NCBI GenBank assembly: GCA_002415135.1
Contig: DIBY01000006.1
Span: 1-64,000, forward strand
Reading direction: 5' to 3'
DNA length: 64,000 nucleotides
Source: Flavobacteriales bacterium UBA5040
GTDB lineage: Bacteria; Bacteroidota; Bacteroidia; Flavobacteriales; Weeksellaceae
Part shown: in pieces, positions 33,652 through 42,698 of the stretch
Position numbering within the stretch: position 1 is the first letter of the stretch
Layout: the number at the start of each line of letters is the position of its first letter
Translations under genes and position numbers: made by a program
The notes under the pieces: model-generated
What the model was told of the DNA's origin: nothing
The model's input: only the letters and a program-made list of their open reading frames with translations
The model's database searches: none

Positions 33652-34479
33652 GTGAGCGAAGGAAAAGAAATGTCTTTTTGGGGACACATCGGAGAATTAA
33701 GGGCACACTTGATTCGCGCAATGATTGCGATTGTTGTTTGTGCGGTTGTGGTCGGCTACAATGTTAACTGGATAATGGATCACATTTTCTTCGGACCAAC
33801 CCGTAATGATTTCTTCACTTTTCGGGTTGTTAATCATTTTTCGCGCGAACTTATTGGTGAAGACAGCATAACCCTTCCGGGTACTTTTGCCGTTCAACAA
33901 AAGAAATTATTTCAACAGTTCAATGTAATGATGGCGGTTTCTATATTTGGTGGAATTGTTGCCGCATTTCCTTACCTCGTTTGGGAATTATGGAGATTTA
34001 TTTCTCCGGCACTTCATCCGAGAGAAAGAAAAAGCTCCGTGTGGCTCATTAATTTTGTCTGGATTCTTTTTGGTTGTGGAATACTATGCGGATACTTTTT
34101 AATTTTACCTTTTGCGATTAATTTCGGTTTGCTATTTACGGTTTCAGAATCGATTACACAGCTTTTTGATTTAAGTGATTACACCACTCTATTTCTACAG
34201 ATCGTCTTAGGAATGGGCGTTATTTTCTTATTTCCCGTAATTGTTTATTTCTTAACTTTAATCGGAATTCTTACCCCAGTATTTATGCGAACCTATCGTC
34301 GCCACGCAATCGTTTTAATTATGGTTGTTGCGGCGATTATTACTCCAGCAGATGTTTTGAGTATGTTGATGGCCGCTTTTCCACTTCTTTTATTGTATGA
34401 ATTCAGCATTTTAATGAGTGCTTACACGTTTAAAAAAGTAGTAAAAAGAAAACTTGCAGAAGAAAAAGCGGCAGTTTAA
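33652..34479 (+). CDS. tatC: Sec-independent protein translocase subunit TatC
   Basis: TatC is the twin-arginine signal receptor of the Tat pathway for folded proteins in the inner membrane. The 275 residues start MSEGKEMSFWGHIGELRAHLIRAM, where FWGHIGELR is the family N-terminal signature. Six membrane helices follow, with the characteristic YLVWELWRFISPALHPRERK loop after the second and PADVLSMLMAAFPLLLLYE at the end. The first codon is GTG; an ATG 18 bases later would drop six residues (MSEGKE), and I keep GTG because homologues begin with a similar short charged lead. TatA is not adjacent. A terminator with the stem AAAGCACGC lies 22 bases past the stop. Confidence 0.93.
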   Translation: MSEGKEMSFWGHIGELRAHLIRAMIAIVVCAVVVGYNVNWIMDHIFFGPTRNDFFTFRVVNHFSRELIGEDSITLPGTFAVQQKKLFQQFNVMMAVSIFGGIVAAFPYLVWELWRFISPALHPRERKSSVWLINFVWILFGCGILCGYFLILPFAINFGLLFTVSESITQLFDLSDYTTLFLQIVLGMGVIFLFPVIVYFLTLIGILTPVFMRTYRRHAIVLIMVVAAIITPADVLSMLMAAFPLLLLYEFSILMSAYTFKKVVKRKLAEEKAAV

Positions 34480-34501
34480 TGTGGTCTGCACGATATCAAA
34501 A

Positions 34502-34525
34502 AAAGCACGCTTTCGGGCGTGCTTT
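34502..34525. terminator. Terminator between tatC and the SRPBCC gene
   Basis: The 9-bp stem AAAGCACGC / GCGTGCTTT has a 6-base loop. It can serve the converging tatC and SRPBCC genes. The stem is almost the same as at 7870-7899. Confidence 0.8.
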
Positions 34526-34545
34526 GTATTTTAGATAATATCAAT

Positions 34546-34971
34546 TTACCTCTCAATGAAATTTTTCAACTTGATAGAAACAATTTCTGTCCAGGCTTTA
34601 TCAAAAGAATCTTTACTGAAGTCTTCTCCCAAATGTTCGAAATTCTCCAATCCTTTGTGCGTTAGAATCACCAGGGTTTTATCACCTTCATCCTGTAGAT
34701 TCCATTTTACAATTGTTCTGTCCTTTGAAATTTGTGGATAAGACCAGGTGTGTTTCAGTTTTTCCTTCGGAATTACCTCTAAAATTTCACCATGATGCTG
34801 ATGTTTATTTTCACCATCATTTTCATAAAAACTAAATTGAGTCTGCAGATCTGTACCAAAATCAGGAATATCAAAATACCAATCCTTCATTTGCGAACGG
34901 TCTGTAATTGCGCTCCACACTTTTTCAACTGGCGCATTAACGCGCTGCTTAATAACTACATTGTCGTGCAT
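34546..34971 (-). CDS. SRPBCC (AHA1/START-like) domain protein
   Basis: The 141-residue protein has the AHA1-type START fold. It opens VVIKQRVNAPVEKVWSAITDRSQMKDWYFDIPDF, passes through LKHTWSYPQISKDRTIVKWNL and ends with LVILTHKGLENFEHLGEDFSKDSFDKAWTEIVSIKLKNFIER. Homologues are small ligand-binding or activator proteins of unknown partner. It is cytoplasmic, with no signal peptide. It stands alone between terminators and the divergent metallo-hydrolase gene. Family call is firm; function is unknown. Confidence 0.85.
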   Translation of the reverse strand: MHDNVVIKQRVNAPVEKVWSAITDRSQMKDWYFDIPDFGTDLQTQFSFYENDGENKHQHHGEILEVIPKEKLKHTWSYPQISKDRTIVKWNLQDEGDKTLVILTHKGLENFEHLGEDFSKDSFDKAWTEIVSIKLKNFIER

Positions 34972-35142
34972 AATATTTGAATTTTTTGATTAATTAAAGT
35001 TAAGATTATTTCAACTGGAAAGAAAAAATAGTGATATGATATTTCGCATTCGCGGAGTTTTAAACTAAATTTGAAATCGATTTAAAGCAAAACCTTTTCT
35101 GAAACATTTTACTTCAATAAAAACCCTCTTATAAAATCTATT

Positions 35143-36261
35143 TTGGAACTATTTAAAAATATTTTGATTGCACTTCTTGTTTTTGTAATCGTTTTTGCCG
35201 CTGCCATTTTCCTTTTCATGCAACTTCCTCAATTTGGGAAAGAACCTTCTGGAGACCGCCTGGAAAGAATTTTAAAATCTCCGAATTATCAAAAAGACAA
35301 ATTTGATAATATTAATTTTACTCCTCAATTGGCCGAAGACGCTTCGATGGCGGGTGTAATGTTCAGATTTTTCTTTGGTAAAAACAAAGATTTAATCCCG
35401 AAAGAAAAGTTGAACTTCCAAAAGACCAATTTGAAAAATTTGAATGCAGACGAAAACATCTATGTCTGGATGGGCCATTCTTCCTATTTCATTCAAATCG
35501 ATGGTAAAAAAATTCTCGTAGATCCTGTTTTTAGCGGAAATGCTTCTCCGGTCAATTTTACGACGAAAGCTTTTGGAGGAACTGATTTATATTCGACCGA
35601 AGATATTCCGGATTTGGATTATTTAATTATTACTCACGATCACTGGGATCATCTGGATTACGAAACCGTAAAAAAGCTCAATCCCAAAGCAAAACAGGTT
35701 ATTACAGGATTAGGAACCGGCGAGCACTTGGAATACTGGAATTATGATCCTGTAAAAATTATTGAGCTCGATTGGGGTGAGAATTTTGATTTAGGCAATG
35801 GATTTAAGGTTTATGCAGAAACAGCCAGGCATTTTTCCGGACGTGGTTTTAAAAGAAATCAGGCAATCTGGGCGAGTTTTATTTTTGAAACTCCGAAAAG
35901 AAAAATTTATATCGGCGGAGATTCCGGTTTTGATGATCACTTTGAAAAAATTGGAAACAAGTTTGGCGGTTTTGATTTGGCTATTTTAGAACTTGGACAA
36001 TATAACAAAGACTGGCGCTATATTCACATGATGCCCGAAGAGTTTTTGGTGGCTGCTAAAAATTTAAAAGCAGAAAGAATTATCCCGGTTCACAATTCAA
36101 AATTTGCGCTCGCACTTCACGACTGGAAAGAGCCTTTGCAGAATATAACGGCGTTAAACGAAAAAGAAAACAGGCGTTTGATCACGCCGAAAATCGGAGA
36201 AAAAATAAATTGGGAAGACGATTCTAAAACCTATGAACAATGGTGGGAAGCTTATGAATAA
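35143..36261 (+). CDS. Membrane-anchored metallo-beta-lactamase-fold hydrolase
   Basis: The 372-residue protein has an N-terminal membrane anchor (about 5-28, ILIALLVFVIVFAAAIFLFM), then a metallo-beta-lactamase fold of the NAPE-PLD/RomA/UlaG group. Visible elements are YVWMGHSSYFIQIDGKKILVDPVFSG, the metal motif THDHWDHLD (HxHxDH), ARHFSGRGF, YIGGDSGFDDHF and the late IIPVHNSKFAL with further His. The substrate is unknown; in the NAPE-PLD group it is a phospholipid-like ester. The start is TTG at 35143, as no ATG lies near the N-terminus. It begins 171 bases after the divergent SRPBCC gene. Confidence 0.85.
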   Translation: MELFKNILIALLVFVIVFAAAIFLFMQLPQFGKEPSGDRLERILKSPNYQKDKFDNINFTPQLAEDASMAGVMFRFFFGKNKDLIPKEKLNFQKTNLKNLNADENIYVWMGHSSYFIQIDGKKILVDPVFSGNASPVNFTTKAFGGTDLYSTEDIPDLDYLIITHDHWDHLDYETVKKLNPKAKQVITGLGTGEHLEYWNYDPVKIIELDWGENFDLGNGFKVYAETARHFSGRGFKRNQAIWASFIFETPKRKIYIGGDSGFDDHFEKIGNKFGGFDLAILELGQYNKDWRYIHMMPEEFLVAAKNLKAERIIPVHNSKFALALHDWKEPLQNITALNEKENRRLITPKIGEKINWEDDSKTYEQWWEAYE

Positions 36262-36349
36262 CTAAAATCCTATTTCTCGGATTCGAAAAATAAATACGTA
36301 ATTTGAATTCTAAATAAACATTTACTCTTTCTCTTAAAAACTTTACACA

Positions 36350-37111
36350 ATGATCAAAAAATTACAAATCGCAAATGGATTCTTTTTAGTATTCACGATT
36401 ATCTTTAATTACCTAAGCAATACAGGCATTTTTAATGGAAAAACAATTGCGAATGTTTCTAATCAATATCAAAATTTATTTACACCAGCAGGCTATGCTT
36501 TTTCAATTTGGGGTGTTATTTATTTACTCTTAATTGGGTTCGTTTTTTATACCGGCAGAAGTTTATTTAAACCTTCGAAAAATGAAGCTGACGGCTTTGT
36601 AGAAAAAATCGGTTGGTGGTTTGTAATTTCATGCATCGCTAATTGCGTTTGGATTTTAACCTGGCTTTATGGATATACTGGATTATCAGTTGTTGTTTTG
36701 CTGGTTTCGCTTATTTCCCTTTTAAAAATTTTATTGGAAGCTTTAACATACCACTCTGGCCATGCGCAAAAATGGTTTATTAATTTTCCTTTTCAAATTT
36801 ACACTGGTTGGGTAAGTGTTGCTTTAATCGCAGCAGCAGCGGCGTGGCTGACGAAAATTGGCTGGAACGGTTGGGGAATTTCAGAAATCAATTGGACGAT
36901 CATTTTAATCGTCATCGCTTCCATCATCCATTTATTCATGACCTGGAAAAAGAATGCACCGATCTTCGCATTGGTTGCAGTTTGGGCTTTGGTTGCGATT
37001 GCAATGGCTAACAAAGAAGTGAGCCAGGAAATTTATTTTACCGCTTTAATTGCAGCAGGAATCTTATTGATCAGCAGTGGTGTCAAAATTTTCAAAAAAA
37101 ACTCCCTCTAA
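36350..37111 (+). CDS. TspO/MBR-like tryptophan-rich membrane protein
   Basis: The 253-residue polytopic protein has about seven membrane helices. The second segment contains FTPAGYAFSIWGVIYLLLIGFVFY, resembling the conserved P-G-W-x-F-x-x-W region of TspO-like proteins. W residues are enriched at the helix ends (WWF, WILTW, GWVSV, GWNGWG). TspO-related proteins bind porphyrins or cholesterol-like molecules; no ligand can be inferred here. The gene follows the metallo-hydrolase on the same strand (88 bases apart). Its stop codon lies inside a weak hairpin (37102-37131) that may act as terminator. Membership is by resemblance to the pattern, so confidence is moderate. Confidence 0.7.
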   Translation: MIKKLQIANGFFLVFTIIFNYLSNTGIFNGKTIANVSNQYQNLFTPAGYAFSIWGVIYLLLIGFVFYTGRSLFKPSKNEADGFVEKIGWWFVISCIANCVWILTWLYGYTGLSVVVLLVSLISLLKILLEALTYHSGHAQKWFINFPFQIYTGWVSVALIAAAAAWLTKIGWNGWGISEINWTIILIVIASIIHLFMTWKKNAPIFALVAVWALVAIAMANKEVSQEIYFTALIAAGILLISSGVKIFKKNSL

Positions 37112-37131
37112 TAATTGAATATTAAAGGGAG
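37102..37131. terminator. Probable terminator overlapping the TspO-like stop codon
   Basis: CTCCCT (37102-37107) pairs with AGGGAG (37126-37131) around an AT-rich core that can pair further (AATA/TATT). It is followed by CAATTTTCTTTTA. It lies between two converging genes. Confidence 0.5.
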
Positions 37132-37156
37132 CAATTTTCTTTTATTTAAATTGAAT

Positions 37157-38542
37157 TTATCTTGTTAACCAACCTCCGTTTTTAACGGTAGCGATCGAAA
37201 AAGGGAAAATCCAGAAAAGACCAAATAAATAAAAAACACTGTACGGATAGGCCCAAAGCGCATCGATAAAATTATATTTTTTGCTGAAAAACAACATTTG
37301 AATACTCGCGAAAATGAATGTTCCAGTCAATGCAGAACTCAGGTATAAAAGAGGATGCGTCATTAAAAAATAGAACATCAAAAACATCAGAGGGAAAGCA
37401 ATGATCAAATTCATCCACTGATTGATAAAAATAAATCGAGGTCCGGTTTTGTTTTGGGTTCTAAAATCATCAAATATAAATTTGTTCATCATTAAAGTTT
37501 CGCGAACATTACTTCTTCCCCATCTGGTAAACATTTTATGAAGTGTTTTAAATGATGTTGGCGTATTGGTCAGCACATTTGCATTTCTTTGAAACTTCAC
37601 ATCATAACCTTGTTTTAAGATTAAATTCGTCATGGCTCTATCTTCACCAATTGTTGCAGCACGACCTAAGAACTTCTGGTCAATCCAATCTGTCAAGGAA
37701 TGTAAAACCGCCTCTCTACGATAAGCAGATAAGGCTCCTGGAGTACACAATACAAATCCTAATGAACTTTGTGCAGCCCGCATAAATTCGAAACTAAATA
37801 CAAAGCTTACATTCAACATTCTTGGAATCATGCCTTGATTTTTGTTCAAAACTTTCACGTTTCCTGCAACTGCGCCACAGTTTTTATGGACCGCAAAAGG
37901 ACTGATCAAATTTCTAATGGTGTTTTTTTCAACCACTGAATCGCTATCGATGGAAATGAATACATCGCCTTTTCCTGTGGTAAATCCAAGATACAAAGCG
38001 TGTCTTTTTCCTCGGTTCTCAGGTTGTTTATACACCGTAATTGTATTTCCTAAATCTGAATTTGCTTTATTGATCCAATACCAGGTATCATCACTACTTC
38101 CGTCATCTACGGCAATCACTTCCATTTTATGCATTGGGAAATCACTTGCAGCTATACTTAACAAGGTTTCATAAACCAATCGCCCTTCGTTATACGCTGG
38201 TACGATAACGGTACAGCTGGGCATTTCTGCATCTGAAACCGACGGTATCGCTTTATATTTAAAAAATAAATAAGCAATATAAAGAAGAAACGAAACCTGG
38301 AATACCAAGATCGTTAACATGGAGTATATTAAAATTCTTCCCGAAATCGTCTGCATTCTTACGAAATGAAGTTCTTCAAAATAAGAACTAAAATTATTGA
38401 CAGCGTAAATAGCGCCGAACATGACGATTTGAACAGCGATCAAAACACCAAATTCCTTTTTACTTAAGGCTTTTATTTTTGAAGCAGCACATTGTACTTT
38501 CTCACGTAGAAATTGTTTTTTCTGTATACGGGTCTCTTTCAT
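37157..38542 (-). CDS. Processive family 2 glycosyltransferase (PgaC/chitin-synthase type)
   Basis: The 461-residue membrane enzyme has an N-terminal soluble stretch, one or two helices near 36-90 (FGVLIAVQIVMFGAIYAV, then LIYSMLTILVFQVSFLLYIAYLFF), then the GT2 catalytic domain. The catalytic domain has VIVPAYNEG, AVDDGSSDDTW, the DxD motif SIDSDSVVEKNT, GEDRAMT and the FTRWGRSNVRE segment equivalent to QxxRW. Helices follow at the end. Such enzymes polymerise UDP-GlcNAc or a similar sugar and export the chain. I start at the ATG at 38542, which is preceded by an AGGAAA stretch; a TTG/ATG form at 38572 would add 10 residues. It lies 122 bases after the NarL-type regulator on the same strand, so regulation by that pair is plausible. 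Confidence 0.83.
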   Translation of the reverse strand: MKETRIQKKQFLREKVQCAASKIKALSKKEFGVLIAVQIVMFGAIYAVNNFSSYFEELHFVRMQTISGRILIYSMLTILVFQVSFLLYIAYLFFKYKAIPSVSDAEMPSCTVIVPAYNEGRLVYETLLSIAASDFPMHKMEVIAVDDGSSDDTWYWINKANSDLGNTITVYKQPENRGKRHALYLGFTTGKGDVFISIDSDSVVEKNTIRNLISPFAVHKNCGAVAGNVKVLNKNQGMIPRMLNVSFVFSFEFMRAAQSSLGFVLCTPGALSAYRREAVLHSLTDWIDQKFLGRAATIGEDRAMTNLILKQGYDVKFQRNANVLTNTPTSFKTLHKMFTRWGRSNVRETLMMNKFIFDDFRTQNKTGPRFIFINQWMNLIIAFPLMFLMFYFLMTHPLLYLSSALTGTFIFASIQMLFFSKKYNFIDALWAYPYSVFYLFGLFWIFPFSIATVKNGGWLTR

Positions 38543-38664
38543 TTTCCTAAACTTTATAGTTATTAAATTCACTTACAAAGTAAAGGGAAAGGGATTTTTT
38601 TTTCGGCAAATTCGAGTCGATGTTTGTCGAGAGGTTTGTAGATATTTATCTACAAAAACGTGTT

Positions 38665-39303
38665 TTATATCTCGTGATGTATTCTGACCAAGTCGATTAA
38701 ATCGACCAAAGTTTCAACTTTTAGTTTGTCAAAAATCCTTTTCTTAAAAGTACTGACGGTATTTTGACGAACCGATAAACTGTTCGCTATTTCAAGATTA
38801 CCATATCCTTTTGCGTACAAAATTGCGATCTCCAACTCTCTTTCGGTGAGTTGATTTAAAGGATTCAAAAGTGCAATATGTTCATCAGATAACTGTAACA
38901 TTTTCGTGGTAAACGGCGGAAACGAACTTCCGTTTTCAATCATTTCCTGAATAGCTTTTTGGATTTCAATTTCTTCACTCAATTTATTGAGAAAGCCGTC
39001 AGCACCTTCATTAATGAATTTTAAAGAATAATTTTCTTCTTCAAAACTGGTGAAAATCAGAATTTTAATTTCAGGCTGAATCTGTTTAATTTCAGCAATA
39101 ATGGAAAGAGAATTTCCATCGGGAAACTGCGCATCTAAAATGGCAATGTCAAATGAATTCGATTTAATTTGTTCTAAAATCTGTTTGAGACTTGCCGCAT
39201 GAATAATCTCTGGATTTTCTACAACATCTCCAATAATAAACTGAAGACCTTGACGGACAATATTGTGATCGTCACCCAAGAGAAATTTTATCGATTTATT
39301 CAT
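38665..39303 (-). CDS. NarL/FixJ-type response regulator
   Basis: A 212-residue two-component output protein. The receiver (about 5-125) has the acidic pocket D11-D12, phospho-acceptor D57 in ILDAQFPDGNS, and the conserved Thr/Lys switch positions (IFTSFEEE, FLNKLSEE). A LuxR-type HTH follows (about 148-208, LTERELEIAILYAKGYGNLEIANSLSVRQNTVSTFKKRIF). It is translationally coupled to the kinase gene upstream by a 4-base ATGA overlap, so the pair forms one system. The gene is followed by a short palindrome (38635-38656) and then the glycosyltransferase. Target promoters are unknown. Confidence 0.9.
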   Translation of the reverse strand: MNKSIKFLLGDDHNIVRQGLQFIIGDVVENPEIIHAASLKQILEQIKSNSFDIAILDAQFPDGNSLSIIAEIKQIQPEIKILIFTSFEEENYSLKFINEGADGFLNKLSEEIEIQKAIQEMIENGSSFPPFTTKMLQLSDEHIALLNPLNQLTERELEIAILYAKGYGNLEIANSLSVRQNTVSTFKKRIFDKLKVETLVDLIDLVRIHHEI

Positions 39304-41003
39304 TTTACAATATTCAGATTAATGGTGAAAGATACGGCTGTTCCCTGTCCTAAAGTACTTTGGGCGGAAATAGTTCCGTGAAACAGATCAATGATTTCTT
39401 TACATAAATTTAAACCTAAACCTGCACCGAGATTATCAATTTCATTAGAAAGCACGCCTTGAAAATAAGGTTCAAAAATCTTCTTGATATCCGATTTCGA
39501 AATTCCCGATCCAGTGTCAGAAACCGAAACGCTTAATTTTAAAGTTTGGTCGTCGATATAAGATGTCTCGATGTTTACTTCTATTTTACCATCTTCCGTA
39601 AACTTATTTGCATTCCCCAAAATGTTCGTGAAAACCTGATGAATCTTGATATTATCTGCGAGAACAATTGTTTCAGGATCAACATCATTTCCGACTTCAA
39701 AAATATTATTTTTGGATTCGATATACGGTTCAAATGCTCGTAATATCGAATCTATTTCATTCCGAAGATTAAATTCAATCGGTCTTAATTCAACTTGTTT
39801 TTCTTGATTTTTGGTATATTCCAAAATTTGATTGGCCTGAATTAATAAGGAATTATTGGTGAATTTGATAGTTTTAAGATAATCTGCAATAGTATCATCA
39901 TTAGTCTTCCTGCTGATTCGATCGATGAAGATATTGATAATCTTTAAAGGTGAACGAATTTCATGACTCAACATTCCTAAAATTTTATTTTTGAAATTTA
40001 GATTTTTATTAATTTCTTCATACGCCAACTTTAGTTTTTTCTCATCTAAATAAGATTGTCTGTTGTAATAAACAATGACGATCAGTACAAAAAACATTAA
40101 AACCATTAAACCCAGAACAGCAAATCTTCTTATTTTATTATTAATGGAATTTTGTTCGTACAGATCTTTTTCTAAATTTTTGCTGAAATCACTGACGGCA
40201 ATATTGTAAATTCCCATCCAGTTATTACTGTAAATAATCAGCTGATCATAAATCCGATAAACATTATCATTCTTGCGCTGTGAACTGCTGATACTGGATT
40301 CGTATTTTTTTATTTCGTCGCCATAATGCTTATTTACTGCATTGATGGTGCTGTCCAGATGAGTTTTAATTTGATCAGTATTCACCGAATCTCCGTATTG
40401 GGTTGAAATGACCGTCAACTCTCGTTGGACATCCACATCGTTTTTAACAGCAGATTTTAAACGACCAAGAAAATTCTTTTTCTCAACGCTGTCTAAGCGG
40501 TATTCTATTCTAGTGTCAGACTTTCTGGGAATACTTTTTACTTTAAAATCTTTTATTTTAAAAGTTGTTTTTTCAGGTGAAGGTTTTTTGAATTCTTTGT
40601 AAACAGAATTGATCGATTTTTCTAAATCCGGGAGTTTAGAAAGTTCTGCCTTCCGCGAATCGATGAAACTTTTCAGAGAAGCATTACTGTATTTGTAAGC
40701 TCCGATGCGGTCTAAATTTTTATTCAGATTACGTAACGATTGAAAGTAAGCTTCTAAATATTTCTTATCATTATTAATGACATATTTCTGCAGATTATCT
40801 TGCGCGCTCAGAAGATCCTTTCTCGAATCTTCCATCAAGTTTTTCAGGATAGAGGTTTCCTGAATTTGAGTCTCGATGACTTCTAATTTCTTCCCATTAA
40901 AATATTCATTATAAATAAAAATGCAAATAATGATTTGAATACACAAAGTACACGTGATGAGCGAGTAATGAATAAGTTTTCTATAGGTGTTCTTGTTTAA
41001 CAT
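39300..41003 (-). CDS. Membrane sensor histidine kinase
   Basis: The 567-residue kinase has TM1 at about 12-33 and TM2 at about 294-314, which leave a large extracytoplasmic segment (about 35-290) that is mostly helical, charged and coiled-coil-like, with no known sensor fold I can name. The cytoplasmic transmitter has the H-box MLSHEIRSPLKI (H347), the N-box LGNANKFTEDG, G1 SDTGSGISKSDIKKIF, and G2 GAGLGLNLCKEI. It phosphorylates the regulator at 38665, whose start overlaps the kinase stop by 4 bases. The ligand is unknown. It is divergent from the thiolase gene at 41291 across 287 AT-rich bases. No TAnnTTTG box is obvious. Confidence 0.92.
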   Translation of the reverse strand: MLNKNTYRKLIHYSLITCTLCIQIIICIFIYNEYFNGKKLEVIETQIQETSILKNLMEDSRKDLLSAQDNLQKYVINNDKKYLEAYFQSLRNLNKNLDRIGAYKYSNASLKSFIDSRKAELSKLPDLEKSINSVYKEFKKPSPEKTTFKIKDFKVKSIPRKSDTRIEYRLDSVEKKNFLGRLKSAVKNDVDVQRELTVISTQYGDSVNTDQIKTHLDSTINAVNKHYGDEIKKYESSISSSQRKNDNVYRIYDQLIIYSNNWMGIYNIAVSDFSKNLEKDLYEQNSINNKIRRFAVLGLMVLMFFVLIVIVYYNRQSYLDEKKLKLAYEEINKNLNFKNKILGMLSHEIRSPLKIINIFIDRISRKTNDDTIADYLKTIKFTNNSLLIQANQILEYTKNQEKQVELRPIEFNLRNEIDSILRAFEPYIESKNNIFEVGNDVDPETIVLADNIKIHQVFTNILGNANKFTEDGKIEVNIETSYIDDQTLKLSVSVSDTGSGISKSDIKKIFEPYFQGVLSNEIDNLGAGLGLNLCKEIIDLFHGTISAQSTLGQGTAVSFTINLNIVK

Positions 41004-41290
41004 TTTAATAAGTACAACAAGTATTCAATCTGATTTAAATACTTTTTTAATTGAATGAAAAGAAAAACCGTTTTTAAAATGTTTTTATAGTTTGCTAAAT
41101 TTTGATATTTATCTTTATTTAAACTTAAACACCTGTTTTATTTTCGGAAACAAAATTACAAAAATTAAGTAGCATCAAATGCGGCGTTGTTTTTAAAATA
41201 TTAAACTCCGCTACATTTTGAAATCTTGCTGAATTTAGAAAAATAAAATCTTTTTAATTTTCTTAAATTTACGCTTATTAAAAAACGAAA

Positions 41291-42505
41291 ATGAATAACG
41301 CATATATTATTGACGGCACAAGATCAGCGATCGGAAATTTTAAAGGAAGTTTGGCAGCGGTGCGAACTGATGATTTAATGGCTTCTGTGCTTAAAAGTTT
41401 AATTGAAAAAAATCCAGAATTACCTTTAGATAAAATTGACGATGTAATTATTGGTTGCGCCAATCAAGCTGGTGAAGATAACCGTAATGTTGCCAGGATG
41501 GCTTTACTCCTTGCTGGAATTCCAATCAATGTTCCGGGCGAAACAGTGAATAGATTATGTGCTTCTGGAATGAGTTCGATTGTGCAGGCAATGCGAGCCA
41601 TCAGATCTGGTGAAGGAGATCTATTTATTTCTGGTGGCGTTGAAGGAATGTCGAGAGCACCTTATGTTCTTTCTAAATCAGAATCAGCGTTCGGAACAGA
41701 TTCTAAAATGTTTGATTCCAGTTTCGGCTGGCGTTTCGTTAATCCAGCGATGGAGAAAATGTACGGCATTGATGCGATGGGAAAGACGGCAGAAAATCTG
41801 GCAGACCAGTATAATATTTCCCGCGAGGAACAGGATCAATTTGCTTTACATTCTCAAATGAAAGCAACGAAAGCCCAGGAAAGCGGAAGATTGGCAGAGG
41901 AGATTTCTGACATCACCATTCCGCAAAGAAAAGGAGATTCGATCGTCATTAATAAAGATGAATTCATTAAACCTCAATCTACGTTAGAACTTTTAGGAAA
42001 ACTAAGACCCGCTTTTGTAAAAGATAACGGAACAGTAACTGCCGGAAATGCTTCTGGATTAAATGACGGCGCGGCTGCAGTAATTATCGCGTCCGATGAG
42101 GCTGTGAAAAATTATCAATTAAAACCTTTGGCAAAGATTGTAAGTTCCGCGGTGGTTGGTGTTGAACCAAGCATTATGGGAATCGGTCCAGTTGAAGCAA
42201 CTAAACTGGCTTTGAAAAGAGCGAACTTAACTCTCGATCAAATTGACATTATCGAATTGAATGAAGCATTCGCCGCTCAAAGTATCGCCTGTTTAAAAGA
42301 ACTCGGACTCGCCAATGACGACGAAAGAGTTAACGTCAACGGTGGCGCAATTTCATTAGGTCATCCGCTTGGAATGAGCGGAACCAGAATTACGTATTCT
42401 GCCGCCTTAGAACTACAAAAAACTAAAAAGAAATATGCCTTAGCAACCATGTGTATCGGTGTTGGGCAAGGTTATGCGATCATATTAGAGAATGTGAATC
42501 TGTAA
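41291..42505 (+). CDS. Acetyl-CoA C-acyltransferase, 3-oxoadipyl-CoA thiolase type
   Basis: The thiolase cleaves a 3-oxoacyl-CoA with CoA to give acetyl-CoA and a shortened acyl-CoA. Length is 404 residues. C90 in NRLCASGMSSI is the acyl-carrying Cys, and H358 (GGAISLGHPLGMSGTR) and C388 (TMCIGVGQG) complete the active site. The segment GWRFVNPAMEKMYGIDAMGKTAENLA resembles the 3-oxoadipyl-CoA (PcaF/PaaJ) subgroup rather than FadA, but this is a resemblance only. No ring-cleavage or phenylacetate genes lie nearby. It ends at a strong terminator 19 bases past the stop. Confidence 0.9.
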   Translation: MNNAYIIDGTRSAIGNFKGSLAAVRTDDLMASVLKSLIEKNPELPLDKIDDVIIGCANQAGEDNRNVARMALLLAGIPINVPGETVNRLCASGMSSIVQAMRAIRSGEGDLFISGGVEGMSRAPYVLSKSESAFGTDSKMFDSSFGWRFVNPAMEKMYGIDAMGKTAENLADQYNISREEQDQFALHSQMKATKAQESGRLAEEISDITIPQRKGDSIVINKDEFIKPQSTLELLGKLRPAFVKDNGTVTAGNASGLNDGAAAVIIASDEAVKNYQLKPLAKIVSSAVVGVEPSIMGIGPVEATKLALKRANLTLDQIDIIELNEAFAAQSIACLKELGLANDDERVNVNGGAISLGHPLGMSGTRITYSAALELQKTKKKYALATMCIGVGQGYAIILENVNL

Positions 42506-42524
42506 AGACTTTTAAATAAATTAG

Positions 42525-42553
42525 AAGAGCAGGAAAATTTCCTGCTCTTTTTT
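42525..42553 (+). terminator. Intrinsic terminator of the thiolase gene
   Basis: A 12-bp stem AAGAGCAGGAAA / TTTCCTGCTCTT is followed by TTTTTT. Strong plus-strand terminator. Confidence 0.85.
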
Positions 42554-42585
42554 TATGATTTGTTGTAAAGAAAATCTGACCTCAA

Positions 42586-42667
42586 TCCTAGCCGCGATGG
42601 GAACGGCATCCCCAAAAGCGAAGGCATTGGTGTTGCTTGGGATATAGTGGACAGCGGGACTGGTTTT
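42586..42667. repeat. REPIN-like intergenic repeat, family A, copy 2
   Basis: It reads CCTAGCCGCGATGGGAACG at the left edge and GGATATAGTGGACAGCGGG at the right, the reverse-complement arrangement of 19322-19401. Outer arms match the pattern CCnnATnG...GCGGCATCC and GATAnAGnGGAnAGCnGG. The centre differs: ATCCCC...AAAAGCGAA and TTGCTTGGGAT form another hairpin. It lies after the thiolase terminator and close to the VOC-gene end (42699). Assignment to the same family is by eye. Confidence 0.6.
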
Positions 42668-42698
42668 GAAAGAAGCGAAAGTCTTAGTGCTCCTACAA

